Of a stretch of DNA of 10,101 nucleotides, positions 1-6,893 are shown in pieces. Within the stretch, counting starts at the first letter, position 1; the number at the start of each line of letters is the position of its first letter. Origin of the DNA: Alphaproteobacteria bacterium (lineage in GTDB: Bacteria > Myxococcota_A > UBA796 > GCA-2862545); the NCBI GenBank assembly GCA_020632885.1, contig JACKEQ010000081.1, positions 1 through 10,101 of the forward strand, in the 5' to 3' direction. The position numbers and the translations under genes were made by a program. The notes beneath the pieces are model-generated. The model saw only the letters and a program-made list of their open reading frames with translations. It had not been told where the DNA came from and searched no databases.

Positions 1-15
1 ACGGTAGCGGGACAT
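1..15 (-). CDS. Start of a divergent gene, cut by the window edge (5 codons)
   Basis: Reading leftward, an ATG at 15-13 opens a frame giving Met-Ser-Arg-Tyr-Arg before the window ends. A strong Shine-Dalgarno, GGAGGT, lies at 24-19, only about four bases upstream of the ATG. This is the whole basis for the call; five residues cannot identify a product. It faces away from the MarR regulator gene at 64, an arrangement in which MarR proteins often repress the divergent neighbour. It could also be chance, since GGAGG plus ATG is a short signal. Confidence 0.45.
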
Positions 16-63
16 CGGACCTCCAGTTAACTTGCTGTAGTGAGATATTCATTGGAGCAAGAC
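16..63. promoter_or_regulatory. Divergent intergenic region with a candidate MarR operator
   Basis: These 48 bases separate the leftward gene start at 15 and the marR-like start at 64, and are clearly more AT-rich than their surroundings. They contain the perfect 8-bp palindrome AGTTAACT at 25-32, directly abutting the Shine-Dalgarno of the leftward gene, followed by TTGCTGTAGTGAGATATTC. A weak extended -10-like TGAGATATT lies at 41-49 for rightward transcription, but its implied start site would cut into the marR Shine-Dalgarno, so I do not assign a promoter. MarR proteins classically bind palindromes in such divergent regions; binding here is inference. Confidence 0.4.
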
Positions 64-483
64 ATGTCCACCCGCGAGAGGATCCATCGCGCCCTGGGGG
101 ATCTCGCAGTCCGGAGCTACCTGCACCAGGCCGAGGTCGCTGCGGGGCTCGAGCTCCATCCCACCGATCACCAGGCGCTGCAGTGGTTGCGGCAGGCCGG
201 GCCCGCGTCGGCAGGCCAGCTCGCGACGGCCCTCGGGGTCACGAGCGGCGGCGCGACCGCGGTGGTGGATCGGCTGGTCGAGCGGGGCTTCGTGGAGCGC
301 GGTGCAGACCCGTCGGACCGGCGGCGCGTGCTCGTGGCCCTCGTGGAGGGTGAGGCGCGTCGCGCCCTGGCAGGCCGCTACGCGGGCGTCGCGGATCGTG
401 TGGAGCGCGTCCTGGAGGGCCGGACGGAGGCCGAGCGCGAGGTGATCGCGGGCTTCCTCGAGGAGCTCACGTCCCGTCCGTGA
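64..483 (+). CDS. MarR-family winged-helix transcriptional regulator
   Basis: A 139-residue protein of normal MarR length. The centre is a winged helix-turn-helix: a helix around residues 48-57 (SAGQLATALGV), the recognition helix around 60-74 (TSGGATAVVDRLVERG), and a wing with the family's D-x-S-D-R-R-R signature at residues 82-88. Helices at both ends (about 4-28 and 95-136) would form the dimer interface. The ATG at 64 is chosen because GGAG at 54-57 sits six bases upstream; an in-frame GTG at 40 has no ribosome site and would add eight residues lying in the intergenic region. It likely controls itself and the divergent gene at the left edge. The ligand cannot be read from sequence. Its 3' end overlaps the convergent EamA gene by 17 nt, so it is probably not part of the metal-efflux operon. 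Confidence 0.9.
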   Translation: MSTRERIHRALGDLAVRSYLHQAEVAAGLELHPTDHQALQWLRQAGPASAGQLATALGVTSGGATAVVDRLVERGFVERGADPSDRRRVLVALVEGEARRALAGRYAGVADRVERVLEGRTEAEREVIAGFLEELTSRP

Positions 484-1543
484 CGGTGTGGTCGTGCCGG
501 TGGTGGAGGTCCGGCACGTGGTCGTGGGTGTGCTCGAGCCGCTCGTGGGCGTGCTCGTGGGTGTGCCAGACCTCCGGTGGCAGGCCGGGGTGGGTGTGGG
601 CGTGGTGCCCGTCGTCGTGCCGATGCCCGTGGGTGTGCACGATCGGCTCGTGTACGTGGGCGTGGGCGTGCTCCGCGGAGAACAGGAGCACCAGGGCGCC
701 CACCATGAGGCCTGCGGCGGCGAGCTGGACCGCCAGGACCTCCTCGCCGAGCCCCGCCCATGCGAGCGCGACACCGAGGAAGGGTGCGGTGGAGAAGACG
801 ATCTGCGACCGGATGGCTCCGAGCTGGTGGGCACCGCGGATGTACAGCACGATGCTCGCCCCGTAGGCCAGGGCCCCGACCGCGAGGGCTGCGACGACCT
901 GTCCGGCACCGGGCAGCCCGCCTCCGAGGAACAGACCGAGCCCGAGGTTCGTCCCGCCCGCGACGAGACCCTTCACCGCGGTCGTCTGGGCGGGCGTGTA
1001 GCCGTCGATGATCGAGGTGAGGTTGTTGTCGAGCCCCCAACAGAGGCACCCGAGCGCCACGAGCACGGCGGACGGAGCGAGCGCACTGGCGTCGGGCGCG
1101 GCGAGCAGGGTGCTCGCGGCCACCACGAGCCCTGCGGCGACCCAGCCCCGCGGCGGGAGGTCCTCGCGGAACAGGAGCCACCCGAGCAGCGCGGTGGCGG
1201 GCGTCTCGAGGTTCAGCCAGAGCGAGACGCTGGCGGACGGCGCGGTCCGGAGGCCGAGGAGCAGGAGCACGGGGCCGAGCACGCCGCCGAAGAGCACAGC
1301 GCCGCCGAGCCTCCGGAGGTTGGACGGGTCGGCGCGACGCGCGGTGCTGCCGCCGGACCTTGCGGCGGGCAGGGTGGCGAGCCCGGCGCCCAGGTAGAGC
1401 AGGCCCGCGAGGACGAGCGGATCGACGGCCTCGCCGAGCAGCGCCTTGCACGCCGGCGTGGACGCGCCGAACAGCGCGGCGGCCCCGAGGCACTGGAGCA
1501 CCGGGAGCCGTAGGCCGCTCGTGGCGGAGCGTCTGGAGGTCAT
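467..1543 (-). CDS. DMT/EamA-family transporter with histidine-rich C-terminal tail
   Basis: A 358-residue inner-membrane protein. About ten hydrophobic segments fit the drug/metabolite transporter fold of two five-helix EamA repeats: roughly residues 13-34, 41-61, 79-98, 104-125, 133-149, 155-175, 187-207, 214-235, 247-265 and 270-289. Typical EamA sequence is visible, such as LGAAALFGASTPACKALLG near the N-terminus and SLWLNLETPATALLGWLLF after helix 3. From about residue 290 the fold ends and a hydrophilic tail of about 69 residues holds 23 histidines, mostly as H-x-H pairs. Ordinary EamA proteins stop soon after helix 10. The ATG overlaps the stop of the RND pump gene (ATGA, 1543-1540) and lacks a clear ribosome site, so translation probably depends on coupling. 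Tail and context suggest export of a divalent metal or metal complex, with the tail binding or sensing metal; that is inference. An amino-acid or metabolite substrate, common in EamA proteins, is the alternative. Confidence 0.88.
   Translation of the reverse strand: MTSRRSATSGLRLPVLQCLGAAALFGASTPACKALLGEAVDPLVLAGLLYLGAGLATLPAARSGGSTARRADPSNLRRLGGAVLFGGVLGPVLLLLGLRTAPSASVSLWLNLETPATALLGWLLFREDLPPRGWVAAGLVVAASTLLAAPDASALAPSAVLVALGCLCWGLDNNLTSIIDGYTPAQTTAVKGLVAGGTNLGLGLFLGGGLPGAGQVVAALAVGALAYGASIVLYIRGAHQLGAIRSQIVFSTAPFLGVALAWAGLGEEVLAVQLAAAGLMVGALVLLFSAEHAHAHVHEPIVHTHGHRHDDGHHAHTHPGLPPEVWHTHEHAHERLEHTHDHVPDLHHRHDHTVTDGT
470..676 (-). other. Segment encoding the His-rich metal-binding-like tail
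   Basis: This part of the EamA gene encodes residues 290-358 of its product. Histidines come in spaced pairs: HAHAHVH, HTHGHRH, GHHAHTH, HTHEHAH, HTHDH and finally PDLHHRHDH, with acidic residues between them. At the DNA level this gives a GTG/CAC-rich low-complexity strip, but the units are not exact repeats. His-rich loops or tails of this sort occur in metal transporters (for example CDF-family exporters and RcnA) and nickel chaperones, where they bind Zn, Ni or Co. The tail follows the last membrane helix. With ten helices and a cytoplasmic N-terminus it would lie in the cytoplasm. Confidence 0.9.
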
Positions 1544-4500
1544 GCGACCATGGTAGCCCGGTCGGAACCCCCGCCCGCGGCCAGGTAGAGGCTGGGCAGG
1601 CAGAGCAGGTTGAGCAGGGTGGACGTGACGAGCCCCCCGAGGATCACCACCGCCATGGGGTGCTCGATCTCGTGCCCCGCGACCGGGCCGGCCCACGCGA
1701 TCGGGAGCAGCGCGAGACCCGCGCTCGAGGCCGTCATCAGGATGGGCACCACGCGCTCCTCGCACGCCCTCGACACGCGCTCCCGGGCGGACAGCTCCGG
1801 GGCCTCGATGGCGAGGTGGCGGAGGTGGCTCACGAGGAGGATGCCGTTGCGCGTGGCGATGCCGAGGACCGTCACGAAGCCCACGACGCTCCCGAGAGAC
1901 AGCGTGCCTCCGGTGGACCACACCGCGACCACGCCGCCGATGAGCGCGAAGGGCAGCGTCGCGAACACGAGCCCAGCGAGCCGCAGGTCGCCGAAGTCCG
2001 CGTGCAGGACGAGGAACACGGCCAGGAGGGCGCCGAGGGAGAGCCAGGTCAGCGAGCGGGTCGCGGCGGCGCGCTCCTTCTGCTCGCCGAGGACCTCCGC
2101 GCTGTACCCGGGTGGCAGCGTGACGCCGGCCAGGGCGACCTCGATGCCCCGGGCGACCGTGCCGAGGTCGGAGTCCCCCACGTCCGCGAGCACGTCGATC
2201 CGCCGGGAGCCCCCGTCGTGGTGGATCACGTTGGGAGACGGCCCGATCCAGACGTCGGCGACGTCCCCGAGCCGCACGCGTCCGCCCGTGGGGGCGTCGA
2301 CCCAGAGCGCCGCGAGCGCGGTCGGGTCGGCCCGGAGCGCGTCCTCTCCGATGACCACGACGTCCACGCTCCGGCGCCCGTCCCGCACGGACCCCTCGAC
2401 GGTCCCGGCGAGCAGCGGCGTGACGGCGTCGCGGATGTCGCGCGTGGAGAGCCCGTAGAGCTCGGAGGCCTCGGGGCGCAGCGCGACCTGTACCTGGGGG
2501 ACCAGGGCCTGGACCTCGATGCGCGGGTCCGCGATGCCGGGAACCGTCGTGAGCGCGCGGTGCACCGTCTGCGCGGCCTCCTTCAGACCCTCCAGGTCGG
2601 GGCCGTGGATGCGAACGGCGAGGGTGGCGCTCGTCCCGCTCAGGACCTCCTTGATCCGCTCCTTGAGGTAGGTCTGCACGTCCCGGTGCAGCCCGGGGTA
2701 CCCGTCCACGACGGCGTGGATGCGGGCCAGCGCGTCCGCGTGGTCCGCGCCGTCCTCCAGGCCCACCCAGAGCTCGGTGAAGTTGGGTCCCACGACCTCG
2801 TCCGCGGCCTCCGCCCTCCCGATGTGCGCGCCGAAGCTCCGCACGCCCGGCACCTGCACGAGCTCCTCGCCCACGCGCTCGGTGATGCGCCGCATCGCGG
2901 TGAGCGAGGTCCCCGGCTGCTCGACCCAGTGCATCAGGAAGTCGCGCTCCTGGAAGTCGGGCAGGAACGACTCTCCGAGCAGGGGCACGCTGGCCAGCGA
3001 TGCGAGCAGGGCCACCCCCACACCGACCCCCACGAGGCGCGGGTGGGCGAGGGCCGTCGGCAGGACCGCCCGGTACGCGCGGAGCGTCCACAGGGTCGTT
3101 CGGCGCGGGCCCCTCTCGCGCTGACCGGGGAGCCACGCCAGGCACAGCGCCGGGGTGACGGTGAGCGCGACGAGCAGCGACGCCGTGATGGCGACGATGT
3201 ACGCGGTCGCGAGGGGTCGGAAGAACGCGCCCGACACCCCGTCGAGGAAGAACACGGGGAGGAACACGAGGACGACGATGAGGCTGGCGTAGACGACGGC
3301 GCTCCGGACCTCCATGGAGGCCTCCAGCACGACGTCGAAGGCGGTCCGTTGCTCGCGGGCCCGGAGGCGACGCGAGATGTTCTCGACGTCGATGATCGCG
3401 TCGTCCACCACCTCCCCGACGGCGATGACGAGCCCGGCCAGCACCATGGTGTCGAAGGTGGTGCCGAGGGCCGTGAGCACCAGGACCGCGAGGGCGATGG
3501 ACAGCGGGATGGCGGTGGCGCTGATGAGCGCGGAGCGCGGGTCCGGCTCGAAGAGCACCAGCACGAGCACGACGAGGATCACGCCGCTCGTCATCGCGTG
3601 GCCGAGGTTCTCCAGGGCCTTCTCGACGAAGGACGCCGGCCGGAAGATCGAGGGGTCCAGCTCCACGCCGGGCAGGGTCGGCGCGATGCGCGCGAGCTCG
3701 GCCTCCACGGCGTGCGTGACCTGGAGCGTGTTGCCCCACGGCTGCTTCTCGACCACGAGCAGCAGGCCCTCGCCGCCGTCGATCACCGCGTCGCCGATGG
3801 GGACGGCGTGGGACTCCACCACGTCGGCGACGTCCCCGAGGCGCAGCACCCGGCCGTCGGGGGCGACGAGGGGGGCGCGCGCCAGGTCGGCGGCGTCGGC
3901 GACGGGAGACGTGTGGAAGACCGCCATGCGCTGGTTCGGGGTGTCGACGAAGCCACCGGACCCGGTCCACACGGACGCGCCGGCGGCAGCGCGCACCGCG
4001 GACACGGTGGTGCCCGCGAGGGCGAGCCGGTCGGGATCCACGCGAACCTGGAGCTGGCGGGTGCGGGCGCCCCAGACCGCCACGTTCGCCACGCCGGGGA
4101 TGGCCATGAGGCGCGGCCGGACGGTGAGCATGGCCGCGTCGGTGAGGTCTGCGATGCCGAGGGTGTCGGAGCGCACCCCGATCTTCAGGAGGCGGCTCGT
4201 GGACGACAGGGGCGGCAGGAGCGTGGGCGGGGCCACGGACGCGGGGAGCTGGCTGGCGACGACGCCGACGCGCTCGGCGACGAGCTGGCGGGCGACCAGG
4301 GGATCCGCCTGGCGCTCCAGGTCCAGGACCACCGACGACAGGCCGAGCACGGACTTCGAGCGCACGTCGACCACCCACGGGAGCCCGGCCAGGGCCTGCT
4401 CCAGCGGGGTCGTGACGAGCTGCTCGACCTCGGCGGTGGACAGCCCGCGGGCCTCGGTCTGGATCTCGACGCGCGGCGGGGCGAACTCGGGGAACACGTC

Positions 4501-4605
4501 CTGCGGGGCGTCCCGGAAGGCCGCGATCCCCCAGACCATCAGGACGACCGCCACCGCCACGACGAGCACCCGCAGGCGGAGCGCGCTCTCGACGAGGGCG
4601 CGCAT
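1540..4605 (-). CDS. Heavy-metal RND efflux pump, CzcA/CusA (HME-RND) family
   Basis: A 1021-residue inner-membrane, proton-driven pump of the usual HME-RND length. The N-terminus has TM1 (about 11-30) followed by the DVFPEFAPP stretch (36-44) typical of CzcA/CusA proteins. Porter sub-domains follow, then the central helices with the TM4 motif G-E-V-V-D-D-A-I-I-D-V-E-N at 397-409. Its aspartates and glutamate correspond to the proton-relay acids of CzcA. The second half repeats the pattern: porter region about 545-845, then helices to about 1010. ATG 4605 overlaps the adaptor's stop (TGATG), with a weak GGGA five bases upstream; the stop overlaps the EamA start. The family exports Cu/Ag or Co/Zn/Cd/Ni. 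By remembered alignment, two CusA substrate methionines appear replaced (His near 559, Glu near 653), so a divalent metal seems more likely than Cu(I)/Ag(I); this is inference. Confidence 0.95.
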   Translation of the reverse strand: MRALVESALRLRVLVVAVAVVLMVWGIAAFRDAPQDVFPEFAPPRVEIQTEARGLSTAEVEQLVTTPLEQALAGLPWVVDVRSKSVLGLSSVVLDLERQADPLVARQLVAERVGVVASQLPASVAPPTLLPPLSSTSRLLKIGVRSDTLGIADLTDAAMLTVRPRLMAIPGVANVAVWGARTRQLQVRVDPDRLALAGTTVSAVRAAAGASVWTGSGGFVDTPNQRMAVFHTSPVADAADLARAPLVAPDGRVLRLGDVADVVESHAVPIGDAVIDGGEGLLLVVEKQPWGNTLQVTHAVEAELARIAPTLPGVELDPSIFRPASFVEKALENLGHAMTSGVILVVLVLVLFEPDPRSALISATAIPLSIALAVLVLTALGTTFDTMVLAGLVIAVGEVVDDAIIDVENISRRLRAREQRTAFDVVLEASMEVRSAVVYASLIVVLVFLPVFFLDGVSGAFFRPLATAYIVAITASLLVALTVTPALCLAWLPGQRERGPRRTTLWTLRAYRAVLPTALAHPRLVGVGVGVALLASLASVPLLGESFLPDFQERDFLMHWVEQPGTSLTAMRRITERVGEELVQVPGVRSFGAHIGRAEAADEVVGPNFTELWVGLEDGADHADALARIHAVVDGYPGLHRDVQTYLKERIKEVLSGTSATLAVRIHGPDLEGLKEAAQTVHRALTTVPGIADPRIEVQALVPQVQVALRPEASELYGLSTRDIRDAVTPLLAGTVEGSVRDGRRSVDVVVIGEDALRADPTALAALWVDAPTGGRVRLGDVADVWIGPSPNVIHHDGGSRRIDVLADVGDSDLGTVARGIEVALAGVTLPPGYSAEVLGEQKERAAATRSLTWLSLGALLAVFLVLHADFGDLRLAGLVFATLPFALIGGVVAVWSTGGTLSLGSVVGFVTVLGIATRNGILLVSHLRHLAIEAPELSARERVSRACEERVVPILMTASSAGLALLPIAWAGPVAGHEIEHPMAVVILGGLVTSTLLNLLCLPSLYLAAGGGSDRATMVA

Positions 4606-5495
4606 CAGCGTCCCATCCCGAGCTCGTGGCCGTAGAGCTCGGCGGCGCCGTCCGTGACGACGGGCGTGCCCTCCGACGGCCCGTCCGCGAGCCTGCAGCT
4701 GCCGTCCCGCACGGCCTGCACACCGACCCGCACGCGCTCGTAGGTCCCCTCGTCGCGCTGCACGTACACCCAGGCGACCCCCGCGGGGTCGTAGAGCACG
4801 GCCGCACACGGCACGGCCGGACCCTCCTCTGCCTCGCGGGTGGGGATGGCGACCGCGACCACCTCTCCGGGGCGTCCCGGGTACCCTGCGGCGTCGTAGA
4901 GCACGTCGAGGGTCCCCGCGACCGGGTCGGCCCCACCGGCGCCGACCACCGGCTCCACCCGCCAGGGTGTGGCGTCGCCCAGCGCATGGAGGGCGGCGGG
5001 TGCGGTGAGGTCGAGGCGGGGACGGTCGCCCAGGTAGACCGGCACGCGCACCCACGGCTCGGGACGGTCGGTCTCCAGGAGGCGACGTGCGAACCGCTCG
5101 CGCTCCCGCGCCCCGGCCAGGCGGGCCTCTTCGCGGGCGACCGCGGCGCGGGCCTCCTCGAGGCGACGTGCGCTCCCGGCATCCCCGCTCGCGAGTCGGG
5201 TCGCCCGGTCCAGCTCGGCTCGCGCGAGGTCCAGGTCGGTCTGCACGATCTTCACGGCTTCCACGGCAGTCGACCACGCCGACGCCACCCTGGCGGCGGC
5301 CTCCGCGTCCACGGCGGGCGAGACGGGCGGTGTGGCGGGCATCCCGGGGGATCCGGGTGCGACCAGCACACCGCGGTAGGTCCGGGTCGCGGGCAGCGTG
5401 GCGCGCTGGACGGGCACCACCTCCACGCCGAGCCTGGCGACCTCCATCGGCTCCAGGGTCAGGGGCGCGCCGGCGAGGGCGCAGGACAGGAACAT
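4605..5495 (-). CDS. RND periplasmic adaptor (membrane fusion protein), short form
   Basis: A 296-residue adaptor that would link the RND pump to the outer-membrane channel. Visible parts in order: a short hydrophobic start (MFLSCALAGA), a beta strand region with YRGVLVAP (40-47), an alpha-helical coiled-coil hairpin about 62-142 with the turn near GDAGSARRLEEA (104-115), a barrel start at WVRVPVYLGD (148-157), and a well-conserved C-terminal membrane-proximal part with VPCAAVLYDPAGVAWVYV (228-245) and TDGAAELYGHELG. It is shorter than usual adaptors (about 350-450 residues). The N-terminal lipoyl half-motif, normally between the first strand and the hairpin, is not recognisable, and the signal peptide is unusually short. 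ATG 5495 overlaps the upstream stop (TGATG), and GGAGGG at 5507-5502 is six bases away; a GTG immediately before the ATG is also possible. Confidence 0.88.
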   Translation of the reverse strand: MFLSCALAGAPLTLEPMEVARLGVEVVPVQRATLPATRTYRGVLVAPGSPGMPATPPVSPAVDAEAAARVASAWSTAVEAVKIVQTDLDLARAELDRATRLASGDAGSARRLEEARAAVAREEARLAGARERERFARRLLETDRPEPWVRVPVYLGDRPRLDLTAPAALHALGDATPWRVEPVVGAGGADPVAGTLDVLYDAAGYPGRPGEVVAVAIPTREAEEGPAVPCAAVLYDPAGVAWVYVQRDEGTYERVRVGVQAVRDGSCRLADGPSEGTPVVTDGAAELYGHELGMGR

Positions 5496-6835
5496 CACGG
5501 TCCCTCCAGGTGCAGGGCGGCGGAGGCGTCGATCGGGAGGCCCGGCGGAGCGCCGCCGAGGGCCCGGTCGAGCTCGATGCGGGCAGCCAGGACGGCCGCG
5601 TCGGTGTCGACGGCGGCGAGCTCCGCGCGGGCGACGCGGAGCCGGGCGTCGAGGGCCTCCAGACCGGACACGTCGCCGGTCGTGTGGGCCAGCTCGAGGC
5701 GGGCGGAGGCCGCTCGGAGGGCGGGCAGGAGGTCGCGCTGCAGGTGCCGTCGCTCGTCCCGGGCGTCCTCCAGGCGGGCGTGGGCGAGCTCGACCTCGCG
5801 GTCCACCCGCGCCCGCACGGCGCGCTCGCGGGCCTGTGCGGCCTCCCGTGCCGCGAGGGCCCGGGCCACGCCGTCCTGGTTCCGGTCGAACAGGGGCACC
5901 GAGAGGGTCGGGGTCAGACCCCGTCCGTTGTTGCTGGCACCCCCGCCCTGCACGTGCACACCGAGACCCGCGGCGACCGCTGCGGCCTTCGCCGTGTCGA
6001 CGGCATGGGCGGCGGCCTCGGACTCCAGGGCGGCGGCGCGGAGGTCGGGTCGGGACGTCGCCGCCCAGGCCTTCAGCTCCTCGAGGGCGGGGAGCGGACC
6101 GTCCGGGAGCTCGGGCGTCTGCAGGGTGAGGTCGTCCACGTCGTAGCCCGTGGTGGCCGTCAGCCCGATCGTGGAGCGGCCGGCGTCCACCTCGCCCCGT
6201 CGGGCCGCCTCGGTCGCGTCCAGGGCCTGCTGCACGGCGAGATCCAGGCTGATCGGCGAGAGGTCGCCGGCCTCCACGCGCAGGGCGAGGAGCCCGCGGC
6301 GGTCGGACTCGAGGGTCGCCAGGTCGCCCAGCAGGTCCGCGCGCGTGCGTGCGGCGGCCGTCTGCACGAAGGCGAGCCGCACGTCGCGGGCGAGATCCAC
6401 CGCGGCCTGCACGACCTGCTGGGCGGTGGCCTCGTCGCGGGCGCGCGCGCCCGCCACGCGCGACGGACGGACCCACAGGCCGTCGAGGGGCAGCGCGAGG
6501 GCCGCCTGCCACTGGCGGGGGTCGAGCGGGATCAGGCCCGTCAGGACGGGGTTGGCGAGCTTCCCGGCGGTGAGCAGGTCCGCGCGGGCGAGCCCGAGGT
6601 CTGCGATGCGCACCGCGAGGTCCGGGTTGTTCCAGAGCGCTACGGCGACGGCCTCGTCCATGGAGAGCCCGTCCGAGGTGTCCACCCCCTCCGGCAGGCC
6701 CGGAGCGGCGTCGGCCGTGGTGGAGACCCCCGCACCCAGCCGTCTCTCCAGGTGGGCGGACAGGTCTGCGCGCGTGACCGCGTGGTGTGCGGCACAGCCC
6801 CCCAGGACCAGGGCCAGCAGCGCTCGAGGGTCCAT
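5495..6835 (-). CDS. Outer-membrane efflux lipoprotein, TolC/OEP family
   Basis: A 446-residue channel protein of the NodT/CusC type. The N-terminus MDPRALLALVLGGC is a short lipoprotein signal with lipobox L-G-G-C, giving Cys14 as the acylated residue. Two OEP repeats are visible: the first begins LSMDEAVAVALWNNPDLAVR (57-76), the second at SRPDLRAAALESEA (261-274). The hallmark PLFDRNQDG sits at 314-322. Long helices rich in Ala, Arg and Glu (about 130-215 and 323-425) would form the periplasmic tunnel. ATG 6835 is supported by AGGAGGA at 6847-6841, five bases upstream, the strongest ribosome site in the operon. As the first efflux gene after the kinase it opens the pump operon; the order channel, adaptor, pump is typical of czcCBA/cusCBA-like loci. 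Confidence 0.93.
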   Translation of the reverse strand: MDPRALLALVLGGCAAHHAVTRADLSAHLERRLGAGVSTTADAAPGLPEGVDTSDGLSMDEAVAVALWNNPDLAVRIADLGLARADLLTAGKLANPVLTGLIPLDPRQWQAALALPLDGLWVRPSRVAGARARDEATAQQVVQAAVDLARDVRLAFVQTAAARTRADLLGDLATLESDRRGLLALRVEAGDLSPISLDLAVQQALDATEAARRGEVDAGRSTIGLTATTGYDVDDLTLQTPELPDGPLPALEELKAWAATSRPDLRAAALESEAAAHAVDTAKAAAVAAGLGVHVQGGGASNNGRGLTPTLSVPLFDRNQDGVARALAAREAAQARERAVRARVDREVELAHARLEDARDERRHLQRDLLPALRAASARLELAHTTGDVSGLEALDARLRVARAELAAVDTDAAVLAARIELDRALGGAPPGLPIDASAALHLEGP

Positions 6836-6840
6836 CTCCG

Positions 6841-6847
6841 TCCTCCT
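6841..6847 (-). promoter_or_regulatory. Strong ribosome binding site of the outer-membrane efflux gene
   Basis: On the minus strand this reads AGGAGGA, five bases before the ATG at 6835. It is near-perfect and stands out because most other junctions of this operon have weak or no Shine-Dalgarno and overlapping start and stop codons. It indicates that translation of the efflux block starts afresh here rather than by coupling to the kinase. Confidence 0.75.
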
Positions 6848-6893
6848 GATGCTCCTCTAGGGGGCCAACCTGAAGCGAAGATGAAGGGGACGA
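6848..6893 (-). promoter_or_regulatory. Candidate response-regulator box and internal promoter before the efflux genes
   Basis: The kinase stop (6896-6894) and the efflux start (6835) leave the only real gap in the minus-strand run, 58 nt. On the minus strand it contains CTTCATCTTCGCTTCAG (6886-6870): two CTTCA half-sites (6886-6882 and 6875-6871) whose starts are exactly 11 bp apart. OmpR-family regulators bind tandem half-sites with this one-helical-turn period, as in the PmrA and QseB boxes. Downstream, GGTTGGCCCCCTAGAGG offers only a poor -10 (TAGAGG, around 6861-6856), which fits an activated promoter with a short leader. Only the repeat is directly seen; binding and promoter activity are inference. 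Confidence 0.4.

Noticed and set aside
40..63. GTG at 40 as the start of the MarR regulator
   Set aside because: It lacks a ribosome site and would place coding sequence in the AT-rich intergenic region; the ATG at 64 has GGAG six bases upstream and gives normal family length.
480..680. GTG/CAC-rich tandem-looking strip as a CRISPR array or DNA satellite
   Set aside because: The units are irregular and stay in the EamA reading frame as spaced histidine codons; there are no equal-length repeats or spacers.
1360..4635. A plus-strand open frame of about 1091 codons opposite the RND pump gene
   Set aside because: Its translation is Arg/Gly/Glu/His-rich low-complexity sequence with no domains, and it lies antisense to a fully conserved pump. 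Long antisense frames are a normal by-product of very high GC content.
467..5182. A minus-strand open frame of 1571 codons spanning adaptor, pump and EamA genes
   Set aside because: Only the last 358 codons (from the ATG at 1543) read as a real protein. The rest is an Arg/Pro-rich out-of-frame reading of the adaptor and pump genes, so this is not a fusion protein.
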